Source: CABQCM01 sp965145485 (GTDB taxonomy: Bacteria > Bacillota > Clostridia > Oscillospirales > Acutalibacteraceae). Taken from it: a DNA stretch of 64,000 nt. Of this stretch, positions 1 through 7,187 are shown in pieces. A model generated the notes under the pieces. That model searched no databases. It was not told the origin of the DNA and saw only the letters and a list, made by a program, of their open reading frames with translations. The first letter of the stretch is position 1. Each line of letters begins with the position of its first letter. The stretch is taken from NCBI GenBank assembly GCA_965145485.1, contig CBCTCU010000006.1, positions 1 through 64,000 of the forward strand, given 5' to 3'. The position numbers and the translations under genes were made by a program.

Positions 1-114
1 AATATTCCTACACCCGGGGCTTTTTTGTGCTGTCTGCACAATCTGGGGCGGTTCAGGTGGCTTACAGGGGGTTTTCGTAAATGCGTGTCTCTGGCATGCC
101 GGTTTCGGCGGGGC

Positions 115-684
115 CTACTTCATCAGAGGTTTTCCACTCTCCCATGCCTGACCAATTTTTTCACCAATGGCATAATATCCACTGCCAAACTGGTCGAAAA
201 CAAAGGCTTGAAGCTTGGTTGGGTCAACGTTTCCCGCGTCATCCAAAACCGATTCCTCCGCCAGGACGTTGACAATTTCCCCCAACACACGGAATCCGCC
301 CTTGTCATGCTGCAACTCGGCAACCCTGCACTCCAAGGTGAGAGGAAATTCCTCCACCACCGGGGCGTCCACCCGCTTGCTGGCAACAGCATGCAGCCCG
401 CTGCGCTCGAATTTGTCCTGCGTGTTATTTCCCGAAACGATGCCGAAATAGTCCGCCTGCACCAAATGGGCAGCGTCGGCGATACTGAGGGTAAAGGCCC
501 CCCTTGCCTTGATGTTTTTGGCGGTTTTGTGGGTTTCGGTAATATTCAAGGCAACCATATTGTTGGCGCAGATTCCGCCCCACGCCATGTTCATGACGTC
601 CACAACCTTATTTTCGTCATAGGTTGCGATGAGGAGTACCGGCATGGGAAACACATAGGGCTTTACGCCCAGCGACTTTTTCAT
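115..684 (-). CDS. flavin reductase family protein
   Basis: The 189-residue protein matches the flavin reductase-like (split-barrel, FMN-binding) family, which includes flavoredoxins and NAD(P)H:FMN oxidoreductases; such proteins bind FMN and pass electrons in the cytoplasm. Family-like segments are the N-terminal PVLLIATYDENKVVDVMNMA, the central TAKNIKARGAFTLSIA and GIVSGNNTQDKFERSGL, and a C-terminal FDQFGSGYYAIGE. The ATG at 684 is chosen because GGAGG lies 7 bases upstream; a TTG two codons earlier sits too close to that site. The gene is alone on its strand, so context does not name a partner. The family is clear; the physiological acceptor is unknown. Confidence 0.85.
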   Translation of the reverse strand: MKKSLGVKPYVFPMPVLLIATYDENKVVDVMNMAWGGICANNMVALNITETHKTAKNIKARGAFTLSIADAAHLVQADYFGIVSGNNTQDKFERSGLHAVASKRVDAPVVEEFPLTLECRVAELQHDKGGFRVLGEIVNVLAEESVLDDAGNVDPTKLQAFVFDQFGSGYYAIGEKIGQAWESGKPLMK

Positions 685-903
685 AACCAAACCTCCGATT
701 GCTCAAAATATGGTCAGGGCTGCGCACGCAATGCCCTTGCTTATCATAGCGCAAATTTACCCCGATAGCAAGTACCGTGAAAAAATCTGTGAAAAAGCCG
801 GCGTTTTTGCAGCCATCCTTTCTCCTTGCGTCGAATGAGCAGCCGAGGTCGCTGGGAAGGAGCCTTTGCCCGCTCGAGAAACCAAATTTTATGGAAAAAG
901 GCC

Positions 904-932
904 TTGACAGAACATGTGTTCTACGTTATACT
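904..932 (+). promoter_or_regulatory. sigma-A promoter of the radical-SAM repair operon
   Basis: TTGACA at 904-909 and TATACT at 927-932 are separated by exactly 17 bases, giving a near-perfect housekeeping promoter 35 bases before the ATG at 967. The spacer holds a LexA-type palindrome, described separately, so the promoter should be strong but repressible. Confidence 0.85.
909..922 (+). promoter_or_regulatory. LexA (SOS) box inside the promoter
   Basis: AGAACATGTGTTCT fits the Gram-positive LexA/DinR pattern GAAC-N4-GTTC with inverted-repeat flanks. It lies between the -35 and -10 elements, where a bound repressor would exclude RNA polymerase. The downstream genes belong to families annotated as putative DNA repair, which fits SOS control. 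lexA is not in the window, so the regulator is inferred. Confidence 0.75.
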
Positions 933-966
933 AACCATTGGTTACAGGCTTCCAAACGATGAGGTG

Positions 967-2289
967 ATGGGCTTGGATTTGTTGGACAAGCTGAAAATAC
1001 TGGCCGATTCGGCCAAGTACGACGTAGCGTGTACCTCCAGCGGCGTGGACCGCAAGGGTAGCCGGGACGGAATCGGGAGCGCCGTGGGCTGCGGCATCTG
1101 CCATTCCTTCTCGGCCGACGGCCGGTGCATCTCACTGCTCAAAGTATTGATGACCAATTACTGCGTATACGACTGCAAATACTGCGTCAACCGCCGCTCC
1201 AACGATGTGCAGCGCACCGCCTTTACCCCCCGCGAGCTGGCCGAGCTTACGATCCAGTTTTACCGCCGCAATTATATTGAAGGGCTGTTTTTGAGCTCGG
1301 GTATCCTGCGCAATCCCGATTATACCTGCGAGCAGATGATCGCCGCCATTGAAATTCTGCGAAACGAATACCATTTTAACGGTTATATCCATGCCAAAGC
1401 CATTCCCGGCGCGGACAGCCAGCTTTTGACCAGGCTTGGGATGCTGGTCGACCGCATGAGCGTCAACATCGAGCTTCCTTCTCAGCAAAGCCTGAACATG
1501 CTCGCCCCCGATAAATCCAAACATGCCATTCTGGCCCCCATGGGCTTCATCCGGGACAAACGCAAGGAGAATGCCAGCGATCTGGTGCGCTACCAGCACG
1601 CCCCCAAATTTGCCCCCTCCGGGCAAAGCACCCAAATGATCGTCGGCGCCACGCCGGACACCGATTTTCAGATTCTAAAGCTCAGCGAGGGGCTATATAA
1701 AAAATACCGGCTCAAGCGGGTCTTTTATTCGGCTTATACGCCGGTGGTGGAGCATTCCCTGCTTCCCGCGCTCAACACCCGCCCTCCCCTTTTGCGAGAG
1801 CACCGGCTCTATCAGGCCGACTGGCTCATCCGCGTTTACGGATTTCGCGCGGACGAGCTTCTCGACGAGGCCCATCCCAGCTTCCACCCCCTGCTCGACC
1901 CAAAGTGCAACTGGGCGCTCAACCATCCCGAGCTGTATCCGGTCGAAGTCAACCGCGCTCCGCTCGAGACCCTGCTGCGCGTACCGGGCATTGGTACGAC
2001 CAGCGCCCAGCGGATCGTTACCGCGCGGCGTACCGGGCCGCTGCATTTCGATGGGCTGAAAAAAATCGGCGTGGTTCTCAAACGCGCCCAGTACTTTATC
2101 ACCTGCAACGGGAAAATGGCCGCAGGGCTACGCATTACGCAGGACACGATTTTGCGCTCCCTCGCCAGCCAGCAGGGGTTGGATTGGATGAGCGAAAACT
2201 ATCCCAACGCCCCCGAGCAGTTATCCCTCTTTGATCAAAATCGGATCACCATGGAGGATGTAAGGCAATGCTTAACCGGTCAGATGTAG
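967..2289 (+). CDS. putative DNA modification/repair radical SAM protein
   Basis: This 440-residue protein matches the radical SAM family always found beside a UDG-like or DUF4130-type partner (TIGR03916 type). The cluster-binding CxxxCxxC is visible as C66, C70 and C73 in NYCVYDCKYCVNRRSND. A C-terminal helix-hairpin-helix (LLRVPGIGTTSAQRIV) suggests DNA contact. The ATG at 967 is preferred over an in-frame start at 826 because the promoter ends at 932 and family members begin with the sequence MGLDLLDKLKILADSAKYDV or similar. The partner gene overlaps by 22 bases. The LexA box supports a damage-response role. The exact reaction is unknown for the family as far as I know. Confidence 0.9.
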   Translation: MGLDLLDKLKILADSAKYDVACTSSGVDRKGSRDGIGSAVGCGICHSFSADGRCISLLKVLMTNYCVYDCKYCVNRRSNDVQRTAFTPRELAELTIQFYRRNYIEGLFLSSGILRNPDYTCEQMIAAIEILRNEYHFNGYIHAKAIPGADSQLLTRLGMLVDRMSVNIELPSQQSLNMLAPDKSKHAILAPMGFIRDKRKENASDLVRYQHAPKFAPSGQSTQMIVGATPDTDFQILKLSEGLYKKYRLKRVFYSAYTPVVEHSLLPALNTRPPLLREHRLYQADWLIRVYGFRADELLDEAHPSFHPLLDPKCNWALNHPELYPVEVNRAPLETLLRVPGIGTTSAQRIVTARRTGPLHFDGLKKIGVVLKRAQYFITCNGKMAAGLRITQDTILRSLASQQGLDWMSENYPNAPEQLSLFDQNRITMEDVRQCLTGQM

Positions 2290-3149
2290 TGTATTGCTAC
2301 GACGGGACCTACGACGGTTTCCTGTGCTGTGTCTTTGATAGCTTTTTGTACAAGCAGATGCCTCAGTCGATTGTCACCGCCGATACACCCCAGCTTTCCC
2401 TGCTTCCGGTGCATATGGTCGAAACCGATGCCGCGAAAGCGCAGCGGGTGGCTTCCGCCCTGCCCAAACGGATGGGGCAGGAGGCGGCCGGCCAGGTCGG
2501 CCTTTGCTACCTGACCTGCCTGGAGGAGCGGGAAATGGTTATGCTGGATTTTATCCGTCAGGGGCTTCAATACGGGCCGGAGGTGCTCAGCCGTCTGACC
2601 GACGACACGGTGCATACCCTGAGCCGGGCGGTTGGCAGGTTGACTGGGGAAAGCCATCTGCTCAAGGGATTCGTCCGCTTTTCCGATTACGACGGGATGC
2701 TCATCGCGGTGATCCATCCGAACAACCTGGTGCTTCCGCTGCTGAGGGAGCACTTTTGTGACCGGCTGTGCAACGAGCAATTCGTCATTTACGACGAAAA
2801 TCACGGCATGGCGCTGGTCTACCGCCCTTACGAATGGCGGATCATCCCGGTAGACGACCTCGTGCTCCGCGAGCCGGACGAGGAGGAGCTGCGCTATCAG
2901 CAGCTCTGGCGGAAATATTACGACACCATCGCCATCAAGGCGCGCAACAATCCAAAATGCCGGATGAACCACATGCCCAAGCGCTATTGGGATTATATGA
3001 CCGAATTCGGCTCGAGCGCAGTACAGCGCCGGATACGCTCCGACGCTCATTCGCTGGGATCCAGCCCGGTTAGCGGGGAGCGGATTTCGTCTGCCGGGCA
3101 ACCGCGCGATGGCGACCAGCCGGCAAGCCCTGATTCCAGGCCGGTGTGA
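2268..3149 (+). CDS. partner of the radical SAM protein, probable DNA metabolism protein (TIGR03915/DUF4130 type)
   Basis: The 293-residue product starts YCYDGTYDGFLCCVF after a few residues and contains LLKGFVRFSDYDGMLIAVI and NPKCRMNHMPKRYWDYMTEF, hallmarks of the conserved partner of the radical SAM repair protein. Its reading frame overlaps the upstream gene by 22 bases, so the two are almost certainly co-translated. Family proteins usually end soon after the MPKRYW motif; this one continues for about 45 low-complexity Ser/Arg/Pro-rich residues, which may be a lineage extension or a read-on after loss of the original stop. No start codon problem is seen. Function in DNA repair is inferred from linkage and the SOS-type promoter. 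Confidence 0.85.
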   Translation: MLNRSDVVYCYDGTYDGFLCCVFDSFLYKQMPQSIVTADTPQLSLLPVHMVETDAAKAQRVASALPKRMGQEAAGQVGLCYLTCLEEREMVMLDFIRQGLQYGPEVLSRLTDDTVHTLSRAVGRLTGESHLLKGFVRFSDYDGMLIAVIHPNNLVLPLLREHFCDRLCNEQFVIYDENHGMALVYRPYEWRIIPVDDLVLREPDEEELRYQQLWRKYYDTIAIKARNNPKCRMNHMPKRYWDYMTEFGSSAVQRRIRSDAHSLGSSPVSGERISSAGQPRDGDQPASPDSRPV

Positions 3150-3210
3150 GTCCCAGGCCGGTTTCCAACCATCTCCCTGATAGACGACCTGCGCGATAGA
3201 TAACCTCCCG

Positions 3211-3296
3211 GCGGACGCAACGGAAAAATCACAGGGCGCCTCCATGCGGTAAAGCACGATCTCGCCTAGTGTGCTATCCGTTGCGTCCGCTGTTTT
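3211..3296 (+). terminator. long-stem terminator between convergent genes
   Basis: A perfect 13-base inverted repeat, GCGGACGCAACGG (3211-3223) with CCGTTGCGTCCGC (3278-3290), encloses 54 bases that themselves hold an AGCAC/GTGCT hairpin, and is followed by TGTTTTTGTT. It ends the SOS-type operon and overlaps the last codons of the convergent gene. The long loop is unusual. Confidence 0.6.
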
Positions 3297-4197
3297 TGTT
3301 GCCCGAGGATGGAGCGCCCGTTTCAAAACCGGCGCTGGTTCCCACCCGGTCAAAAAGCAAACGGCCATCCTTCCAAAAACGGTAACGCACCCTGCACGCC
3401 GGGCTCTCATGAACGACGCGGGACATCCCCCCGTTGACCGGCGCGTGCAGCGGTTGGGGGCAGCTTTCGAGCAGGCGCGCCTGAAGGCGCATATTCCCCT
3501 GGCTTACGACAACCTCCCGGCCGGTGCACTTGCGCACCGAGGCTCCGCAATAGGTGGCCAGACGGTATTCCCGGCCGCCATGCCAAACGGAGCCGATACA
3601 GCCGGTAAAATGCCCGCCCAGCATGGGGATATCGGCTACCGATACCATAACGGTGCTGCCGTGTAATCTTCCCGGCCATGCGCACTGGGTCCACAGATAA
3701 GAGGATGGGAAGGAGCGGCCCCAGTCTTTTTCAATATATCCCAGCCCGCCGGTAAAATCAACGGTCTTTTCCTGGACGACAAGGCTTCCGCTCAAACGAT
3801 GCGACAGGCTTACGACGCCGTGATTGCACTCCATCCAGGGGATATGGCGAAAGGGGCCCATCATGTCGTAGCGGGGCGGTTGGAAGGGGGTGTATTGCAG
3901 CTTCCCGACAACGGATAGGCGCTCTCCCCGAAGATTCACCTTGATGCCCGTATCGGAAAATTCGTTATCCCCTATTTTGACAAAGAAGCGTTCTCTTGCC
4001 GCGGCGAACTGACTAGCCGGGAAGTATACAACGTCGCTTTCTCTCTCGGTGATGATTTGAACCGAAGCGCTCGCGCGCCCTTTGTCATCCACGTGGTAAG
4101 CGGGGATCAGGGCAAGGATATGCCCGTTGCTCTCCTGCTTTAAATACCATCCCTCAAAGAAACGATGCTTTTTGTTTGTCCCGTGAAAATTACGCAT
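3274..4197 (-). CDS. tocopherol cyclase-like protein (TocCy family)
   Basis: This 307-residue protein has the KKHRFFEGWYLKQ opening, HIPWMECNHGVVSLSH and the FTGGLGYIEKDWGRSFPSSY block typical of the tocopherol cyclase family, a lipocalin/attractin-type barrel. In plants and cyanobacteria the family closes the chromanol ring of vitamin E; bacterial homologues in anaerobes have no assigned substrate. The ATG at 4197 is preceded by GGAGGGG 7 bases upstream; the in-frame start ten codons earlier is not. It overlaps the end of the FAD/Rieske gene by 8 bases, so both are probably translated from one message and may act on one lipophilic substrate. Family clear, role unknown. Confidence 0.8.
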   Translation of the reverse strand: MRNFHGTNKKHRFFEGWYLKQESNGHILALIPAYHVDDKGRASASVQIITERESDVVYFPASQFAAARERFFVKIGDNEFSDTGIKVNLRGERLSVVGKLQYTPFQPPRYDMMGPFRHIPWMECNHGVVSLSHRLSGSLVVQEKTVDFTGGLGYIEKDWGRSFPSSYLWTQCAWPGRLHGSTVMVSVADIPMLGGHFTGCIGSVWHGGREYRLATYCGASVRKCTGREVVVSQGNMRLQARLLESCPQPLHAPVNGGMSRVVHESPACRVRYRFWKDGRLLFDRVGTSAGFETGAPSSGNKNSGRNG

Positions 4198-5629
4198 GCT
4201 GCAACCCCTCCTGCGCCGGGTTGTCAATCAAATTCCCCCGATAGTCAAACCGGGAGCCGTGACAGGGGCAATCCCAGCTTTTTTCATCCGGATTCCATTC
4301 CAGCTGGCACCCAAGGTGCGGGCACTGCGCAAAGACGGCGTATAGCTCGCCATCCTCTGTTTTGTATACGCCGACCGTTTCCCCTTTGCATGTAACGATG
4401 CCCCCATGCCCAGGCGGCAGCGCGTCCACTTTGCCGCGCGGCAGGCCGAACAGGCTGCGTCCGATCCCTTTGACGGCCTGCAGGCCCTCCTCGGCCAGCG
4501 TCTGGGCCGAAGCCGACAAAACAAACCGCGAGGGCGAAAACACCTCTCCATCGGGGGCGTCCTTGCCGGTAATCTGACCGGTCAGGATACGTGCGGCCGC
4601 CATCGACGTCGTCATCCCCCATTTCTGGTAACCGGTTGCCACATACCACCCCTCCGCTCCCGACGCAAAGGGGCCAATGTAAGGAACCCCGTCGAGGGTC
4701 ATGCAGTCCTGCGCCGACCAATGTGCCGTTTCCCGGCTTTGAGGCCAATACTCCCTTGCCTTGCGCCGGAGCATGTCGTAGCGGCCCCCTTTGGAGTTTT
4801 CCCCCGTACGGTGGTTGCCGCCGCCGAGCAGCAGTGTGCCGCAGGCCGTGCGGGCGGACAGCCCGTCCGGGTCGATGCCGTAATATATCCCCTCGAGCAC
4901 GGCCGCGTTTTCCAACGCCAGGACATAGCTGCGCTCCTGATGCATGCGCAGAAAATAATAGCCGGGGCGGTTGACAAAGGGAAAATGCGTAGCAAACACC
5001 ACATTCTTTGCCCGGACGTTGGCACCCTCGGCGACGACGTACCCCTCCTTGACCTGCGTAACCCGGGTGTTCTCATACACCGGAACCTTCTGGGCGATCG
5101 CGGCCAGGAATTTCAGCGGATGAAATTGGGCCTGGTCATCAAAACGCAGCGCCCCCTTCACGGCGATGGGCAGTTCGATCTTTTGTTCCAGCGCGGCTCC
5201 AATGCCCAGCTGGCGCGCCGCCCTCTCTTCCTCCTCCAGCGGCGCCGCATCCAGCGTGGAATACAGATAAGCCGGGCAGTCCTTCCATTCGCAGTCGATG
5301 GACATCTCCTGTATCAGCGTCCGGTAATCCTCTATGGCGAGCTGGTTTGCCCGCGCATATTGCCGCGCCCGATCCATGCCAAAAGTGTCAATGAGCATGC
5401 CATAGATACACCCGTGCTGCAAGGTGACCTTGGCCGTGGTGTTCTGTGTTTGGCCGCTCCCGATGTTGGCGGCTTCCAGCACAATCGCTTCCACCCCATG
5501 CCTGCGCAGCATAAAGGCAGCTAAAATCCCCGTCATCCCACCCCCGATGACAACGGTATCCACACTGGCATCCTCACTTAGCGGCGGGCGCTCGGGGATG
5601 CTGCTTGTCCGGCTCCAAATCGATTCCAT
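4190..5629 (-). CDS. FAD-dependent oxidoreductase with C-terminal Rieske domain
   Basis: The 479-residue protein has a DAO-type FAD-binding N-terminus (DTVVIGGGMTGILAAFMLRR, residues about 24-43), the substrate-side motifs QTQNTTAKVT and GVPYIGPF, and a C-terminal Rieske [2Fe-2S] domain with C436/H438 in CPHLGC and C454/H457 in CPCHGS. The architecture is that of Bacillus YhfW-like proteins, soluble oxidoreductases that couple flavin and Rieske centres; the substrate is not known. It precedes the tocopherol-cyclase-like gene with an 8-base overlap. The roughly 160 bases upstream contain a strong hairpin, so its expression may be attenuated. Confidence 0.9.
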   Translation of the reverse strand: MESIWSRTSSIPERPPLSEDASVDTVVIGGGMTGILAAFMLRRHGVEAIVLEAANIGSGQTQNTTAKVTLQHGCIYGMLIDTFGMDRARQYARANQLAIEDYRTLIQEMSIDCEWKDCPAYLYSTLDAAPLEEEERAARQLGIGAALEQKIELPIAVKGALRFDDQAQFHPLKFLAAIAQKVPVYENTRVTQVKEGYVVAEGANVRAKNVVFATHFPFVNRPGYYFLRMHQERSYVLALENAAVLEGIYYGIDPDGLSARTACGTLLLGGGNHRTGENSKGGRYDMLRRKAREYWPQSRETAHWSAQDCMTLDGVPYIGPFASGAEGWYVATGYQKWGMTTSMAAARILTGQITGKDAPDGEVFSPSRFVLSASAQTLAEEGLQAVKGIGRSLFGLPRGKVDALPPGHGGIVTCKGETVGVYKTEDGELYAVFAQCPHLGCQLEWNPDEKSWDCPCHGSRFDYRGNLIDNPAQEGLQHA

Positions 5630-5794
5630 ATAGTATCACCTCATGCTGTAGGGTGGACGGTTTAGGTCGAAAATAAACACCAAAAATATAAAAATGACCG
5701 TTTTGTGCGGCCTTTCATAGGGCCTGGGGCGTGGCACGTTGCCTAAAGGGGAAATCGATACGGGACATTCGTTGCTGTTGCCTTTGTGGTGCAA

Positions 5795-5829
5795 AAATGG
5801 GAAAAGCCTTTTTATGGCTTTTCCCATTT
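5795..5829 (-). terminator. terminator hairpin after the AraC gene or in the leader of the FAD/Rieske gene
   Basis: AAATGGGAAAAGCC and GGCTTTTCCCATTT form a perfect 14-base stem with a 7-base loop. On the minus strand it is followed by TTGCACC after the ATTTTT part of the stem. It lies downstream of the AraC gene and 165 bases upstream of the FAD/Rieske start, so it could be an ordinary terminator or the expression platform of a leader. Confidence 0.7.
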
Positions 5830-5861
5830 CTCATGCTACCTCACCCGGCTAACGAGCACAG

Positions 5862-5903
5862 TCGACTGATGAGCATCCGGATTACCGGGCCTTTTTCAGT
5901 CGA
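5862..5903. repeat. inverted repeat with nested hairpin, unexplained
   Basis: TCGACTGA (5862-5869) and TCAGTCGA (5896-5903) are exact complements, and CCGGATTACCGG nests inside at 5877-5888. The flanking segment, read on the minus strand, can also pair CCCGG with a later CCGGG. It lies in a 500-base gap between two minus-strand genes, just before the 5795-5829 hairpin. I could not match it to a riboswitch class; no coding sequence is evident between 5830 and 6139. Confidence 0.5.
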
Positions 5904-6139
5904 GAAGCCTCCACACAACCGGCTTTGGGAAGGCATGCGAACGATGATCTGAGCTGGAGATAAGCGCCCCCTCAACACCCGACCAGGCCATATCCCCAAG
6001 TGCATGGAGTCGAATGATAGTGCGGCGGGCTGGTGCATACCATGGAGATCAACCCGCTTGCCCTTCTGGTACGGGACATATCAGGCTCAATCCCCATGCG
6101 ATCTCCGAACGCATAACACCCGTTCCGCAGCTAGCGGCG

Positions 6140-7036
6140 CTAAAAGTCATTCGCTCGGCTATCGGCCGAGAACAATACGGTAGGATGGCCTGCCGGGCTA
6201 TCCAGCCCCGGCGCGCGGCCCTTATCCTCCAGCGGCGAACACCCATACCGCCCCTTATAGGCCCGATAAAAAGCCGAGTAATCGTGAAAGCCGCACTGCT
6301 GCGCCGCATGCATCACCTGCTCGCCGCTACGGATGAGTTGCCGGGCCCGCATCAGCCTTTTGATCATGATATATTCCCAGATGCTGGTGCCGGTCATTTG
6401 CTTAAATCGCCGGCTTAACTGCGGCTTGCTGAAATAGAAACGGCTGGAAAGCAGGTTTACGGATAATTCCTCCGTCAGGTGCTCGTTGATGTAGGATATC
6501 ACCTCCTGCATGCGGTCGACCGGCTCAAAAGCCGCAGGCTTTTCCCCCAAGGCGTAGACGCGATATATTTCCGCCAAAATGGGATATAAATTCGCCAGCA
6601 GAGCTACCCGCCGTTCCTGCCCGCTGCCGGTGCATTCCATACCCTTCATGCACTCGTAGACAAACCCGCTTCGGATCAGCGCGCGGGGGTATAAATTGCC
6701 AACCCCCAGCGGATGGGCGAGAAAAGGCCGCTCGAGCAGCCCGTCCGGATCGACCGCCCGCAACAGCTCGCTGCCAAAATTCAGCGCCATGCGCTCGTAA
6801 GCATAGCCCGGCTGAACGTTGGGTTTATGCACCTCACCGGCCCGCATAATCATCAGCGAGCCCCCTTCCAGCCGGTATTCGTTCCCCTCGACGATATAGC
6901 TGGCCCTGCCGGATACAAAGTAGTAGATTTCGTGTTGCTCATGCGCGTGCATGGAAAACTGCCCCGGGTCGGGCGAAACATCCAACGAATGGTGGTAGCT
7001 GACCTGGCCGTCCTGATACTGGTAGTTTTTCCTCAC
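6140..7036 (-). CDS. AraC family transcriptional regulator, likely of the uronate operon
   Basis: The 298-residue protein has an N-terminal cupin sensor (HAHEQHEIYYFVSGRASYIV, GSLMIMRAGEVHKPN) and a C-terminal double helix-turn-helix (LSVNLLSSRFYFSKPQLSRR and MHAAQQCGFHDYSAFYRAYK) of the AraC/XylS family. The GTG at 7036 is chosen because GGAGG stands 7 bases upstream; the longer in-frame start at 7213 would overlap the divergent uxaC gene. It is divergent from the glucuronate isomerase gene, with an inverted repeat in the shared promoter region, so it is the obvious candidate activator of that operon, sensing a uronate or intermediate. The ligand is inferred, not visible. Confidence 0.88.
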   Translation of the reverse strand: MRKNYQYQDGQVSYHHSLDVSPDPGQFSMHAHEQHEIYYFVSGRASYIVEGNEYRLEGGSLMIMRAGEVHKPNVQPGYAYERMALNFGSELLRAVDPDGLLERPFLAHPLGVGNLYPRALIRSGFVYECMKGMECTGSGQERRVALLANLYPILAEIYRVYALGEKPAAFEPVDRMQEVISYINEHLTEELSVNLLSSRFYFSKPQLSRRFKQMTGTSIWEYIMIKRLMRARQLIRSGEQVMHAAQQCGFHDYSAFYRAYKGRYGCSPLEDKGRAPGLDSPAGHPTVLFSADSRANDF

Positions 7037-7131
7037 CGTCTCACCTCCTACTTTCTGTGCTAACTGCCGGGGGATCGATAGGAAGATTATAACATGGTTT
7101 GATAATTTATACAATCTAAAACGCCACGATA

Positions 7132-7164
7132 TGCAATTGATTTGCAAATAAATTCTGTTATACT
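7132..7164 (+). promoter_or_regulatory. uxaC operon promoter with an overlapping operator-like repeat
   Basis: TTGATT (7137-7142) and TATACT (7159-7164) are 16 bases apart and precede the uxaC start by 23 bases. TGCAA-N5-TTGCA (7132-7146) is an exact inverted repeat overlapping the -35 element, a good site for a repressor or for an AraC-type regulator from the divergent gene. Confidence 0.65.
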
Positions 7165-7187
7165 GGCATTGGGAAGGAGATATGGCC

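Noticed and set aside
2280..3410. 376-codon open frame on the minus strand
   Set aside because: It lies antisense to the well-recognised radical-SAM partner gene and shows no family resemblance.
5826..5960. Hammerhead ribozyme, suggested by CTGATGAG on the plus strand
   Set aside because: The required GAAA core segment and cleavage triplet in proper stems are missing.
5826..5960. M-box (Mg2+) riboswitch, suggested by GTTAG..GGTGAGG on the minus strand
   Set aside because: The segment lies at the wrong end relative to the terminator and the rest of the M-box consensus is absent.
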